Notes under the pieces: model-generated | What the model was told of the DNA's origin: nothing | Databases searched by the model: none | The model's input: the letters and a program-made list of their open reading frames with translations, nothing else | Source: Arcuatula senhousia | Lineage: Eukaryota; Mollusca; Bivalvia; Mytilida; Mytilidae | Assembly: GCA_963971305.1 (NCBI GenBank) | Contig: OZ020307.1 | Span: 52,387,702-52,451,701, forward strand | Direction: 5' to 3' | DNA: 64,000 nt | In this document: one piece after another, positions 45,169 through 57,859 of the stretch | Position numbering within the stretch: position 1 is the first letter of the stretch | Layout of the letters: each line of letters begins with the position of its first letter | Program-made: the position numbers and the translations under genes

Positions 45169-48100
45169 GTAAGTAGACTATTTTGACAAGGTGTAATACT
45201 CAAAACTGTCACTGTTGTGATCATTTTATCAACAAACATGCACATTTACCCACTGAAAGATGTCCAAAAAAAAATATAAATAACAACCTATCAAAGATAA
45301 AACTAATAATAAAGGTTGAAATGTAATTTAATTTTGTTAGGTCAACGGAATTTTCGCAATAAACAGATAGAAGGAAAGATGAAGCAAAAAATCAGTAGAT
45401 CTATTGACGGTTATCTCCACCATATTAAATGGAAAGCAATTCTTAAAAGAGAATATCTTTTATTTAAAAGAGGAAAATATATGCGTGTTGCTCAGGAAGA
45501 AGCCTAAAGGGCACCAATGGGGCATAATAGTGATAAAAGTCCAAAATGGCAATGAAAAAACCGATTAAAACGAACAAGAACAGTTCCAGGGAATACAAAA
45601 CATAAAAGTCATAAGTCTGCTTGGAACAGTTACAATGTATATGTCACCGCAACTCGCACAAAAACATAAAACCAAGTGACAAAAATTTGTAAAAGTAGCT
45701 TCAATATAACTTTTATACAGGTTAAAATTACACCACAAAGTAAACACATCGTTTGTTATATCATGTATTAATGCATAATCGATGTTCTATTATAGATGAA
45801 GCGTCTTTAAAAAGAACTGACTGGTCTGTAGAATTGAAATGTAAAAAGGGAACCACGATTTCTGTTCAAAGTGTAACTGGAGAGGACGAAAGCAATGAAT
45901 GTGGCCAGGACTTTTGTAAAAGTAGCAGGTTGCTAGAAGAAGTCAAATACAAATGTGATGGACATGACAGTTGTGAGGTGATATACGATCTTCTTGGTTA
46001 CTGTAGCCAGTCACCGATATATATAGATCTTAGATACAAATGCTTTGGTGAGTAAACCGTAAAACTGTCGTTCTAATGAGTATTGATACATTCATTTTAA
46101 TCAATTTTCATCATCATTCTTGCACGAAAAAAACTGGGGGCTTCACTAATACCGAAGCGTTCGCAAGACCGTTAAAGTTTGTCACCAAACATGGTGAGTA
46201 TAAGTGATCAATTATATCTCCCTTTCGCCGAAGGGAGGTATCGTTTTGCCATAAATTCTTCCTCTCGTTATTCTTATTCTTATTAAATATATGTCAACCG
46301 TCACGAAGTTAAACGTTTAACATATTTATGTCGTGTCTCTAAACTTTCTGGAACCAAGCTGTCCGCCATTTTTCGTAGCAAAAATTGCGTTTCCTGATTT
46401 TAACCAAAATATATATATAAGGGCTTAAAGGGCGAAAAATTAAAAACGCCGCTTTCTCCAGTTAAAATGGAAATTTCTCTGATTTAAACAAAATTTTATA
46501 TTTAAGGGATTTGAAGGATGGCAAGTTTAGACATGGATTTAAAAAACTCAAAATGGCCGCCACTTTCTTGAAAATTGAAAATAAATCCGATTTTAACGAA
46601 CCTTTATATTCAAGGGTTTTGAAGGATGGCGAGTTATGAAGCAGAGAAAATTAAAAATGCCGACATAATCAAAAACATAGACGCCGTGGCTAAAATTATA
46701 ACATTGCGATAAATTGCAGTTTTTTACCTATAACTCAAGAACAACTACAGATGTCAAAATTCTGGCATAGGGTTGAAGTGATCTTTTCCTCAAGAACCAC
46801 ATACACTAAAGGGGTTATTGTCTTTTTTGTGGATGTTTGGCAAATTTTGAACCTGTTTAGCTCAATATCTTAAAAACTATACAACATATTTGAAAAATTA
46901 AATTGCAAATGCTTAAGCGAATCAAGATTTACAAAATATGTAATAGAGCCAACGTTGTAGGACCTTTCCTTCAAGGAGCTACATGTATTCCACTTAAAAC
47001 GTCAAAACTGAGCATTTTACAGCATTTCTTCATTACATTGAAAACATAAACTCCTCTGATACCATAAGTCCAACTGCAACCAAACTTGGAATGGCTACTT
47101 ATTAGCATTCAATGCTTAGAGCTGATGAGTTCGTAAAACATGGTTGCCGTGGCTAGAAATAGAACAGAGGGGAAAATTGCAGATTTTTGCAAATAACCCA
47201 AAAATCTTGACAATCTTTTAAATTTTGATATAGAACAAAAGCGATCAGCACCTCAAGATCTACCAGCCCTGAAATTATGAAGAAGATCCAACAGCCCATG
47301 TAGGAGGCATTGCCCTATTTGTATAATTGTTTTGAAAATTTTGCGCCTATTAAGCTCAATATCTTAAAAACTATTGTAGATATACGGGAAATTTAAATTG
47401 CATATTGTAAATAACATCAAGATCTACACAATATTAAGAAGAATCATTGTTTAAAGACATTTACCTTTATGAGTTATTGCCTTAGAACGTAAAAATTTTC
47501 ACAGCATTTCCTGATAACATTAAAAACTTTAACTTCTCTGCTACCATAAGTCCAATTGAAACCAAAGTTGGTATGTTTATTTATAAGCATAAGGTGTAAA
47601 ACTCATGAATCTGATAATGAATAAAAGTGATCAGCTCCTCAAAAAGAAGATCCAACAACCCATGAAGGGTACTTGATCTTTTATCTTTATTTTTATACAT
47701 TGATGAGCACTTACAAGATGTATTTAGGTCAATATCTTAAAATCTATGTGAGATATTCAAGTGTAAATTGCACATCATGATTTACAAAATATGTACATGT
47801 AATAAGGTCAACATTGTAATACTGTTCCTATTTAGGGGTTTTTCCTCTTAGAATGTTGAAAGAAGAAAATGATTATAAGGGTTCAATTGCTAAAATATTA
47901 CTATGCACAATTATAACTACATTAAGTTAAACCATATTGACAGATGAACCCCTTATGATCCTTTCAATGTCAAAAAACAAATTGCCTAAAAGCCTATAGT
48001 TCAGGCACATATGTCAGGTGAGCGATTCAGGCTCCTGGGAGACTCCTCTCTCTGAAGATAGACTTTTTCCAACAATGATGCTATTCGTCTTTTATCACTG

Positions 48101-51100
48101 AATACTTACAAACCGTGCTGTCATTTGTTTTTATCATTGAAGATGGACATTTATTAACCTTAATGTTATTGGTCTTTTATCACTAAAGATGGACATTGGT
48201 ATCATTCGTCTTTTATCACTGAAGATGAACATTGGTGTCAATCGTTCTTTTACTTCTGAAGATGGACATTGGTGTCATTCGTCTTTTATCACTGAAGATG
48301 GGCATTGGGGTAGTTCGTCTTTTATTTCTGACGATTTACTTTTATCAACCGTATCGTCATTTAAATCACTTAAGAAAGGCATTGTTTAAACAAACAACCG
48401 TGCTGCATATTCGTTTGTATAATTTTTCATTGATTTTGTTCCTTTTGTAAAGAAGTTTACAATTTAGGTCATCACCTGTTTTCCCATGGTTATCTATATT
48501 TTTTTTATTTCCTAACATAGACTATGGTAGAATTTGTATAACAATTTCTATTGGTTGCCATAAAATGTCAGCTGCAATTATTTGAGAACCATTAACTGTG
48601 GTTATATGACTTCATTGCTATTTGCAATATTTAAGTCTATCTGACTTTGATTTTAGTTTGTTGGTTGTTTCAATAAATGATTGTATCACGTGTTTACATG
48701 TGTATATCTTAATTAAGCTGAAGTCAATTTCTGCCAAATATGATGTTGTATATCATAAATGCATCCAGGATAGTATTGAAAAGGGACATTATTCCATTTA
48801 GTAGTGTTCGTACATCTTAAAAGCAAAACACTGAATTATGCCTGAACCACTAGTTAAATTCGTAGCAACTGATGCAATATTTGATAGTCGGCAAAAAACA
48901 ATTTCATGCACATAATCAAAGTCATCCAAATGTCCAAGATTCCAATCATTTTTTTCAGATGATATGGTGGAGATCTTTGAAAAATTTTAAGGACTCACAG
49001 ACGGCTGCAAAAAAAAAATAAAAATAAAAAACAAAACTTCTTAGGTTAGGAACAATGTTTAAATAAATAGTCAAATACATCGAAATTCTCAATAAATAAA
49101 GCAATGGTTTACTTAATTAGATTTAAAATCACATGTTATATTTATATTGACATAGTTGTTGAATTTTTCAAAGCCCCTGCTTGTTTTGTTCTACATGTAA
49201 TAAATGCTAATTCAGCACAACTGAGTTAACCATATTACACACCCACATATTTGATACCATGTACATATTTATTTTTATTAGATAATATGTATGACTGGTC
49301 GTGGCAAGAAAGGACAGTATGTTCCAATGCACTAGACAGAGTAAGATGTTTCGGGCGTTATGAAGTTTTTATTTCTAGAGTAAACCTAAAAGACAGACAC
49401 AACTACGAACGGCAACATTTTGTAAAGAAAGAAATAAAACATCTTTGTGATGAAAGACGTGTATGCCAGAAAGCCACAGCAGCAGACGTAGAGAGCTACT
49501 TATTTGAAGCAAATGATGTAACCATTCGCTACAAATGCAAAGGTTTATATATAATTATAATATTTTTGGTATTTATTTAACTGCCAACTTATTTTTACAT
49601 TGTTTTTATAAATTTCCTTTTAAAATATGATATAAAATATCAACTATAAGACCTTCTCTGCTAAAATAAAGTCGTAGATGAACATTGATCATGAAGGGTG
49701 ACCATAAAAGTTTTTTTTTAAATTTCGTTTCCATTATTTTTTTTAATAATTAAAGCCCACCTATTGACAACAAATACGAACATTGTGGTTTTGTAGCGTC
49801 TACCATGACCCATTATAAGAAATATTTGTATTTGAACATTCATGGTTCCGCATAAAATATGCTTTTCCTTTATATTCCTAAACCTATATACATTTGTAGC
49901 TATCGTGTTTGGTTTATATTGTTTGGATCAGTTTAGTTTAACATTGTTCGTACATGGACATGTTATTAAAGCTGAAATTATGTTTAATCCTTATGTTTAA
50001 AAGTGTATAGTTGAATAGTTTTTGTATAGTTTGGCTGGTGGACAACAACATCTAAATACAAGTAATTTTGAGGTCAATATCAAAGCTGACATTCCTTATA
50101 AATGAAGTCAGATTTTATTAAAGAATACACGTAAGAATTTCATCCCTTGAACAGAACGTTAAATAAAGTTGGTTTTTGCATCCAATGTTTTGTGTTACCT
50201 AATACCGTCGTTTACAATTACGTGTATCTTATTTGAATTTTCTCTTTTTTTTTCTAAAGATTATCCAAAAACGATTCCAAATTTCAACATAACAGATGGC
50301 CGTGTTTTGGTTTCTTATAAGGGAACTGTCAGAACGTTATGTGACAAGGAATGGGATGACAATGATGCAACAGTTCTGTGCAGATACCTCAATTTCTCGA
50401 ATGGTATTGCCACCTCTCAAAATAATCTAACAGGAATAACGTCGGAACCAGTTGCTTTATATTGTCTTGGAAACGAGACCTCTTTAGATGAATGCGACAT
50501 TAAAAGGATGGATCATACCTGCACTTCTGACCAAGTGGCTGGAGCGAAATGTTTTGCAGGTACAAATTCTAACAAACTGCACAGTTACCGTTTTCTTAGT
50601 TTATCTTTTGAATATATAGATGTATGCATGCTTGCTTTGAAAAAGAATTAAATTAGAAAAAAAAAATGTTTTAATCACATTATATTTCACAGCTAAGTTT
50701 CCATGTTTTGAGATGAAAAAAAATGCTCTATCATTGCAACATTGATTTTTTTCTCTTACAGGTTCATTTAACAATTGTTAAACCATTTCTACTTTTTTTA
50801 CAAAAGTTATAAAAAATAATATAAAATGTTTTTGTTTGGAACTTATCAGCAATATTTATTTTAATGTTTTGTAGGAGCTCTAAAGGACTGCAAGAGTCAA
50901 GAAATAAATAAACAATATCAACAAAAAGACCAGAGTGGTATAGGTAAAAAATACATGAGGTTAAATTTGTTTGTGTTTTATTTACCTATTGATACTGTAG
51001 GTAAAACGCAATGTAGAAAAATCGTTTTATTTATATCCTTTAATATTTCTACGTCATGTTATTTATCGGTATCCCATTCATTTTTATTTTTGGTTGTTTT

Positions 51101-52787
51101 TTTTTTGGGGGGGGGGACGAATTTAACATCTTTGTTATGATTTGTTTGTATGAATTTATAAGTTGTTATCTAGCAAACATTCTTGTGATTAGTCTTTTAT
51201 TTCTTTTTAAACTTGTTAGTACCATGATAGAACATAATCATTTGATAATTCATTTATTCCATTTAGAATATTTATAACAACTTTCTGTCAATTGAAGCAA
51301 AAACATGTTCCAAAATTTGAAGACGATGTAAGACTATTTCACTGTTTAATCATATCCCGATACAAATATCGTTACTTTCGACCGTTTACCAACAGTGAAT
51401 ATTTATCTTCCTTTGAGACGTTTTGGCCAGGTCTGAATGCTAGATATTAATTGTAGATCTAAAATAAAACATTATAATAATAACTATAACGTCTCTTTTG
51501 CAAACTATTTTTTCTTATAACATGTAATATCAAAAAATTTTAATATTACGCAAAAAAAATATTTCATAAGCTTAAAATTGATCGTTGTAGGTACTTTTGC
51601 TTTTGCTGGTTTAACAATAGCGGGGATACAGGTGCTTGTTGTTGCCATGGTTTGTCTTCTTCGTAAGAGGTATGAATGTTTCTAGCATTTGTACCATTAA
51701 AATGGTATCTAATTGGTATGAAAAAAGGAATATGTCATGAATGTATAAACATTTATACCTCTTATCATATGTAATTGAAGATTACAACAAACAGTCAAAA
51801 ACAGAGATAAAATTTTGGTAGTGTGTCACAGGACAAAATGAAAGTCACAACCTTAATGACATGATACAGTTATTTAAAATGTATAATAAGTTGAATTATA
51901 TTCTTATGAGGCAACCTTCTTATTCGTTGCAGTTTCAATGGTTATTAATTATGATTTAAAACGGAACTCGTTGTGATGCATATTCAGAAAAAACGGAATA
52001 ATAGAAAACGAAAATAGAACGACCAGCTTTAAAAATTACCCTTAAATCCCTTACATCTATTAGATATTTTAAATGAAATCTAAACGATGTTCCAAGAATC
52101 ATGAAAAAAGGTTTCCTAATTCAAAAGCTATATATTGGCAGCATCTACTTTGTTACTGGAAGTTCTATGTAATGAAAACCGTAAATTATTAATGTATTTC
52201 TATTATTTTAAAGGTTCTCAAACAAAAACAGGGATAAGAAGCATTCAAATTTTGCTGATCATGCATCTCAGAGAAACGTTGATTTCACAGCAGGTACATA
52301 TTGTACACAGGGCATAATTCAACTAAAAGCTAATTATCGGGCTCTGAAAACCTTAATTTACTCACTAGTCAATGACGCGTGTCGGGCGGACACTACAATT
52401 GAAAATGGCAGCGATGGCTACTCTGTACTAAAAAAAGAAAATCCTTCGACTAATCTCAATTCAGATGGTGGAAATAACGGAATTGCAGCGTCAAATGTTG
52501 CTGATCACAACTCTAAAGACCCGAAGCCTATTATAGGCAAGAAGATCGGTAATAGTCAAGAGGCTGATAACGTTTATGACCAGACTGCAAACACAAAGTG
52601 GAAAACAAGCGCGGAAGCCGTGTATAGCCACTCCGTTAACGGAATATATGACAAAAATTCGTACTTGAAACACAACAACATCAGTGACAACTTGTTCAGT
52701 CACTCTGTTGACGACATAAACGACAAAACGTCAGACACAAAACACGTTAGGGACAATGACAACGTGTATAACCATTTCGTCGATTGA
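45096..52787 (+). CDS. Receptor C: RBL-like/SRCR transmembrane receptor with truncated tail
   Basis: Exons: 45096-45168, 45796-46047, 49282-49542, 50260-50559, 50875-50943, 51591-51669, 52214-52787. They join in frame to 535 residues. Order: signal peptide, two RBL-like domains, SRCR, short DCK exon, transmembrane helix ending RKR, tail. The extracellular and transmembrane exons look functional. In the tail, box 3 has lost both tyrosines (LFSHSVDDINDK). A TGA at 52785-52787 ends the protein before the conserved YDKL and YNxM segments, which remain as decayed sequence downstream. It could therefore be a signalling-poor receptor or an early pseudogene. No equivalent of receptor A exon 4 or 5 was found. 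Confidence 0.72.
45169..45795. other. Receptor C intron 1
   Basis: Positions about 45505-45625 hold an inverse fragment of the RT-element tail (GGCACCAATGGGGCATAATA, ACGAACAAGAACAG). The rest is unrecognised. Confidence 0.5.
45796..46047 (+). CDS. Receptor C exon 2 (RBL-like domain 1)
   Basis: 252 nt, acceptor TATTATAG, donor GTGAGT, phase 1-1. It reads VELKCKKGTTISVQSVTGED then NECGQDFC, EVKYKCDGHDSCEVIYDLLG, YCSQSP and LRYKCFG. It has seven of the eight RBL-like cysteines; the seventh position is Tyr. Confidence 0.78.
46048..49281. other. Receptor C intron 2
   Basis: 46190-48050 is a mosaic of dispersed repeats ending in GTGAGCGATTCAGGCTCCTG (same family as 13690 and 54615). 48140-48335 is a short tandem array on GAAGATGGACATTGG. 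48340-49281 is unrecognised. Confidence 0.5.
48140..48335 (+). repeat. 36-39-bp tandem array
   Basis: GAAGATGGACATTGGTGTCA and TTCGTCTTTTATCACT recur about five times. No coding role was seen. Confidence 0.7.
49282..49542 (+). CDS. Receptor C exon 3 (RBL-like domain 2)
   Basis: 261 nt, acceptor TTTTATTAG, donor GTTTAT, phase 1-1. It encodes RTVCSNALDRVRC, then KKEIKHLCDERRVCQK, SYLFEAN and VTIRYKCKG. Same length as in receptor B. Confidence 0.78.
49543..50259. other. Receptor C intron 3
   Basis: No linker exon matching receptor A exon 4 or 5 was found. AT-rich. Confidence 0.45.
50260..50559 (+). CDS. Receptor C exon 4 (SRCR domain)
   Basis: 300 nt, acceptor TTTCTAAAG, donor GTACAA, phase 1-1. 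It reads NITDGRVLVSYKGTVRTLCD, KEWDDNDATVLCRYLNFSNG, LYCLGNETSLDECDI and SDQVAGAKC. A clear SRCR domain, better conserved than in receptor A. Confidence 0.87.
50560..50874. other. Receptor C intron 4
   Basis: 315 bases, AT-rich. Nothing recognised. Confidence 0.5.
50875..50943 (+). CDS. Receptor C exon 5 (short Cys exon)
   Basis: 69 nt, acceptor TTTTGTAG, donor GTAAAA, phase 1-1. It encodes ALKDCKSQEINKQYQQKDQS and shares the DCK start with receptor A exon 7. Confidence 0.68.
50944..51590. other. Receptor C intron 5
   Basis: It contains a T-run/G-run near 51100-51118. No exon. Confidence 0.45.
51591..51669 (+). CDS. Receptor C exon 6 (transmembrane helix)
   Basis: 79 nt, acceptor TCGTTGTAG, donor GTATGA, phase 1 in and 2 out. 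It encodes FAFAGLTIAGIQVLVVAMV then CLLRKR. Confidence 0.84.
51670..52213. other. Receptor C intron 6
   Basis: AT-rich. No exon or repeat recognised. Confidence 0.45.
52214..52787 (+). CDS. Receptor C exon 7 (shortened cytoplasmic tail)
   Basis: Acceptor TATTTTAAAG, frame open to TGA at 52785-52787. It retains GYSVLKKE, VYDQT and VYSHSVNGIYDK. Box 3 is LFSHSVDDINDK, with both tyrosines substituted. The final box stops after VYNHFVD. Confidence 0.78.
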
Positions 52788-52890
52788 TATTATGACAAAC
52801 TTCGTTAGAATGTAACGTCAAAAGAGTTGTATAATTTTATGTTTTGTTCTACTTCGGAAGATGACTATTACCTAACCCAATTGGTTTGCT
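52788..52890 (+). pseudogene. Untranslated remnant of the receptor C tail end
   Basis: Continuing the same frame past the TGA gives YYDKLR, a TAG, then NVTSKELYNFMF and STSEDDY. This is the counterpart of the conserved A/B tail end including the YxxM site. Confidence 0.75.
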
Positions 52891-53084
52891 TTGGATTCTA
52901 ATATAGATTTTAAAATACGGTGGGTTATATATTCATTGTAGAAGACAATCGATTTTATAGTCGATTTAAAATAATCGGAACATTTCACTCTGACTTGCTA
53001 TGACATGTATAATGTGCATTTTATAAAGTTGCTTATTTAATGCAGGTATCAGTTATGATGTTATTCATATGTGTTTATTTTTAT

Positions 53085-53535
53085 ACCCCACCACACAAAG
53101 TGGCAGGGTATTATGTTATACCCTCAGTTCTTTTTCGGTGTCTGTCCGTCCGTCTGTCCGTCCGTGCGTCCCACGAAGGTTTCCGACCAATAACTTGAAA
53201 ACGCGTCAAAGCATTTGAATGATATTTTGCTCAGCTGTTTAGTACAATAAAATACAGGTCAAGTTCGATTTCCAGCATGATCCAAAAAAAATAGTTTTTG
53301 AGATAGGCCTCTTTTGAAAATCAAATTTCATATTTTTTTTTGTTTCCGACCAATAACTTGACAACGAGCTAACATGGTCAAGGGATTCCAATGATATTTT
53401 GTACAGCTATTAAGAACAATAAATTACAGGTCAAGTTCGATTTCCAGCATGATCCGAAAATAGTTTTCAAGATAGGCGAATTTGAAAAATCAAATTTCAT
53501 GAAATTTTGAGTTTCCGACTGATAACTTGAAAGGT
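53085..53535 (+). repeat. Dispersed repeat with CCGT-rich stretch
   Basis: It starts ACCCCACCACACAAAGTGGC and contains GTCCGTCCGTCTGTCCGTCC. TTTCCGACCAATAACTTGA appears twice about 160 bases apart, indicating internal duplication. Confidence 0.55.
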
Positions 53536-54615
53536 CCATGTGAGCTATTGCTATCACTAGGTGTTTTCGTCGTCGTCGCTGTCAGTCGTCTGTCGTCTGT
53601 CGTTCGTTAACAATTTTTCAAAACTCCTCTCCTTGGAAACCACTGAACAGAATTTAATGCAACTTGGTGTCATTGATTTTTAGGGAGTCTTGCAAAAAAG
53701 AAGTTTTTTGATTATTTTTTTCTTCAAAAAACATGGTCGCCATAGCAAAAATTAGACCGGGGGTCAGAGTACTGTTTTTGGATTGTAAATAAAAAAGTAT
53801 AAGAGATAAAGAAAATCTGATGCTACCTTCCATCTTGAGCTTCACAAGATCTACAAAAATCTTCAATTGATCAAAGTTGTGAGATGACCCCTTATAGGAG
53901 CTATGGCCCTCTAAAGGTCAAACATATCGTTTTTTCATGTTTTTGCCTTAAAGAATGAAAACTATTGAAGATAGAGAAAAGTTTCTCCTTGCTTAAACGT
54001 TCAGCTCTTAAAGCTCTACAATAGTCTTCATTGGGTTGAAACTGTCAGATAACCCTTAAAGGGATTGTGCATTTAAAAGGTCAAAAATAGCGTTCTTTTC
54101 ATTTCTTTTGCATTAAAGATTGGAAACTATTGCAGATAGAGAAAAGCTGTTGCTGGCTTAAACTTTCAATTCTTTTAGCTCTACAAAAGTCTCTATTGGG
54201 TCGAAGCTGTCAGATGACCCCTTACAGGGGTTATTGCCCTTTAACAGTCAAAAATAGCGATTTTTCAAGTTTTTGGTCTATAAAATGAAAATATTGCAGA
54301 TAAAAAAAAGCTTTTTGCTTGCTTAAACCTTCAGCTTTTTGAGCTCTTCAAAAGTCTCCATTGGGTAGAAGCAATCAGATGACCCCTTATAGAGGTTATG
54401 GCCCTTTAGAGGCCGAAAATGATGTATTTTTTTAGGTTTTTTGTCTTTAGAATGAAACCTATTGCAGGTATAGAAAAGCTTTTGCTTGCTTAAACTCTCA
54501 GCTCATTAAGTTCTACAAAAGTATCAATGGGTTAAAGTTATAAGATGAAACCTTATAGAGATCCATATGGCTTAAGGACAAGATGAGCGATTCAGGCTCC
54601 TGAGAGCCTCTTGTT
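53535..54615 (+). repeat. Dispersed repeat ending GAGCGATTCAGGCTCCTGAG
   Basis: Internal units of about 165-185 bases (AGCTCTACAAAAGTCT..TTGGGT..CAGATGACCCCTTA) repeat about four times before the shared palindromic end. Copies of the end occur near 13690 and 48050. Confidence 0.6.
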
Positions 54616-56560
54616 CTAATCACTATTTATAGTCTGGAACTTTGTTGTTATTTATATTGCTGCTCTGTTCGCATAAACAAAATAAAACAGAGAAATAAAT
54701 GGTTTATTAAAAAATACAATGATTCTTATCTACAGTAGTCAGCGACAGTAACCATCAAGTACTCTGTCAATTCCAGATTTGAAAAAAAAATTGCTTTATT
54801 GTAATAATGTATAAAAATGAACAACGTTTGTATCAAAGTCGATGAACATGTACATATAGAATAAACAGTAAACGTCTGAAAGAAGTAGCCAACGTATCAA
54901 CCTAAGGGATGTCAGATCGAAAACCAAAAAAAAAACGTAACGATATTGTGCAAAGAAAATGATAAATTAATAAACTTCTAAAATGGTGCACAGAAACATT
55001 AAATATTATGTTAAAATTAAAGTCAAAAGAAAATAATTATTAATCAAATTAGTGGATATTTCACTGGACCGACCAGTTTCATCAGGTAGTACTCCATTAT
55101 TATTTTTCCGCTCAATTTAGAAAATGCTTCATGTTGACTATTTTGTCCCGGTTGCTTAAATTCGCTTACACTGCTATTAACACTTAAAACTGGATGGTGC
55201 TCCACACTCCAGTCTCCAGACACGTGAATTCGAATTAAGGCCCGTATTTGATTTCTATAATGTACACGTTGCCCATAGCAAAAAATTTGCCAGTAATCGA
55301 ACCCAACATATACGAAATGAAAGCCCGTGGCTACTCAGCGTCATCATGTGGCTTTACAAAAATGTTTCCGATTCATCATTGTTTCACGAACACATAAAAT
55401 AAAACAGCAGTTTAATATTTAGCAAAGCCTCGTCATATTGAACAAAATGATGTAGATGTGATTTTATGTCCGTTAGTAGTCTCTCTCGTCGCTTTTATCT
55501 ACCAAAATCTTTATTTTTATTTTTACGGATAAAAAAGTATCAATATTTAAAAAATCGCTAGTATACAATTTGTGTTACATTTTCGAGCGACTGAATGCCA
55601 TTAACTTTTGGTGCATGACATGAAGTTTATTCCTATATGGTAATGTATGGTGTAAGTTATTTTTTGTTGGTATTTCATTTACTTCCTGTTGACCGTTTAC
55701 TATATTCGTTTTATTGATAATAGACTTCAGTTCAAATAATGTAATAACAAAATTACCGAACTTGGTGTGGATCAAAGTTATCTTTATTTGTTTTCCCCAT
55801 CTATATGGTCTCAGTCTTGTATTGTTTTTCCCATAGACTTCAATAGTAGACCTGAGATTTTTTGTTTTTTTTTAAAATAGTTAAAATGATTCAATACAAC
55901 TTTTGCTATATTTTTACAATAAAAGAAATGTCCAAAAACATTTTCAAGGGGGAGATGAAAAAAGTGCCAAGAACTTTGGTACACCACAGAAGTCTGAACT
56001 AAAAATAGTTTTTTTCTACTTTCACTTTAACTTCAAAAAGCAAAAATACACCCCTTTTCATGAATTCTTTTTTATTAGAAAATGCAATTTTCTTATTTCT
56101 AAAACATAATGATGTCATAGTGTGGTGTCTTACCATCAATAAGAGCCAAAAGTTAGAAACAAATGCTTGAAAATTAATGCTGCAAACAACACAGAGAAAA
56201 GGCACTATATTTTAACAGCATCCATGTTTTGACGTCCACCCGCGCAAGAACTTACAATACAAGATTGGTACCATATGTCCTATGCAGCTGCCAGGTTCAG
56301 ATGAAGAAAACATTTTTACTCTCGAACTATAATTACATTCAGGTGACCGAATATTGAAACTTTAAAGGATGATGATCTAAGTATGCGAGCGTGGCGTGCT
56401 CTTTTATGTAGAAAGTCTGCCAAATTTCACGAGATTCAAAATACCATGGAAGAAAAATCGTTCTGTCGTGAACATTCGGACATCTCGTAAGTTTTTGAAA
56501 ATTTCTGTGTGTGCAGAAAAACGAAATGGAAATGCATCGCCCTAAAACAATCTCGTTCCG
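54616..56560. other. Intergenic sequence
   Basis: A retrozyme 3'-end scrap is at about 54628-54655 (GTCTGGAACTTTGTTGTTAT). Otherwise AT-rich with no recognised gene. Confidence 0.4.
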
Positions 56561-56564
56561 GGCG

Positions 56565-56765
56565 TGCTCTAGCAAGCAGGAACTGCTTACTCTTCCGGAG
56601 AACCTGAGTTCACTCTTGTTTCGACTGGAGTTCGCATTGTTGATTGATATTCAGTTGTTTTGTGTTTCCATGTTTTGCATGTTGTCTGTTTTTGTCCCGT
56701 TCTTGTTGGTGTTTACTGGTTTTGTCTCTGCCCTTTTGGACTTTTGACATTCGGATACCCCATTG
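56565..56765 (+). mobile_element. RT-element 3' tail fragment
   Basis: TCTTCCGGAGAACCTGAGTT, TTTCGACTGGAGTTCGCATT and GTTCTTGTTGGTGTTTACTG match the tail at 59087-59296. 5'-truncated. Confidence 0.7.
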
Positions 56766-56911
56766 GTACCTCTGCTTCTCTCTTAAAGGCTTTGATCCAA
56801 ATAATCTATAGAATGGGTTTTATGTTTGTATCTGTGCGAGCTTTTAAGGCTAAGTCTCATATTAATCAAAGTGAGCTGTCACAATTGACTTGGTAAATAA
56901 ATCTAGGAATT

Positions 56912-57540
56912 ACATGTAGTCTATCAGCCAACCCTCAAAAATGGCATTTGGAATGTCTACCCCAGGGAACAGCAGTTTTTTGGTGGTTTTATATAGTTTA
57001 ACATCTAAACTTTCAAATTTACCTTGTTATACCGGAATAAAAGTGTCCAAACAGGGTATAACATGCGCCATTTTGAATGCACCCATTTTGACAGACACAA
57101 ATCATGTTGAAATCATTGAATTCATATTGCTGTCAATTTTTTACAATGCGATGGAATATAATTCTGTAAGGTGTTATGTAATCAGTATAATATAAGTAAA
57201 AATATGGCGTATAATATTTATCGATAAGTATCGATGAAGTACCGATATCGGGGCTCCTTTAAACACTCTGTATACGTGGCTTTTTTCGATTAAGTTTTGT
57301 CATGTTTTCGTCGTTGTAGTAATATCTGCAGTTTATGTTTGCTTTCAATGACCATAAATCGTTCATTGATATGTATTCTGATCATAACAGTCGATGGGTA
57401 TTTGGAAAGTTACACCAATGGGCAGATAATAGAGCCTCAATACTTCATATGCATATTTGAGCTAAAACCTTAGTACAGAAACGATGCATTTAACATTCTG
57501 TTACATTATTTTCCTTGTTTACTTTGATGTGCTATATGCC
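56912..57540 (+). repeat. Left arm of a long inverted repeat
   Basis: It matches the reverse complement of 60515-61112, starting at GTCTATCAGCCAA. Both arms keep an about 80-codon open frame (GNSSFLV..YSLTSKLSNLPCYTG). The arms flank about 3 kb. Confidence 0.75.
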
Positions 57541-57544
57541 CATT

Positions 57545-57855
57545 TATAGTGCATTTGTTAACACCAGCTCTTAAAAATCCGATGAACCTATCTCTCTTTG
57601 GAAGAAGATCATTTGGCAGCATAAAACCTGGTTGTACCCAATCAGGACGATTTCTCTGGTATGTCATGCGTTGTTTTGTATATTCTTCTTTGATACATGT
57701 ATATGCAAATGATCATCCCAGTTCGGTAGTTTTGTTGTTGCCTAAATTGACAAAGCACCAAATAGCATCATTTTTGTGTGCAAGAAACACTATATTGACT
57801 GTTTGACAGCTGAATTGGGGGTTGGTTGTACCAGCAATAGCATCACATACACGGC
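57545..57855. other. Spacer with partial GATCGCAATGG-family repeat
   Basis: Positions 57600-57740 contain inverse fragments of that family (CATAAAACCTGGTT, CAGTTCGGTAGTTTTG). No gene. Confidence 0.45.
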
Positions 57856-57859
57856 TACA

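Noticed and set aside
47110..47150. CTGATGAGTTCGTAAAAC as a hammerhead core
   Set aside because: There is no GAAA after a helix II and no matching helix I.
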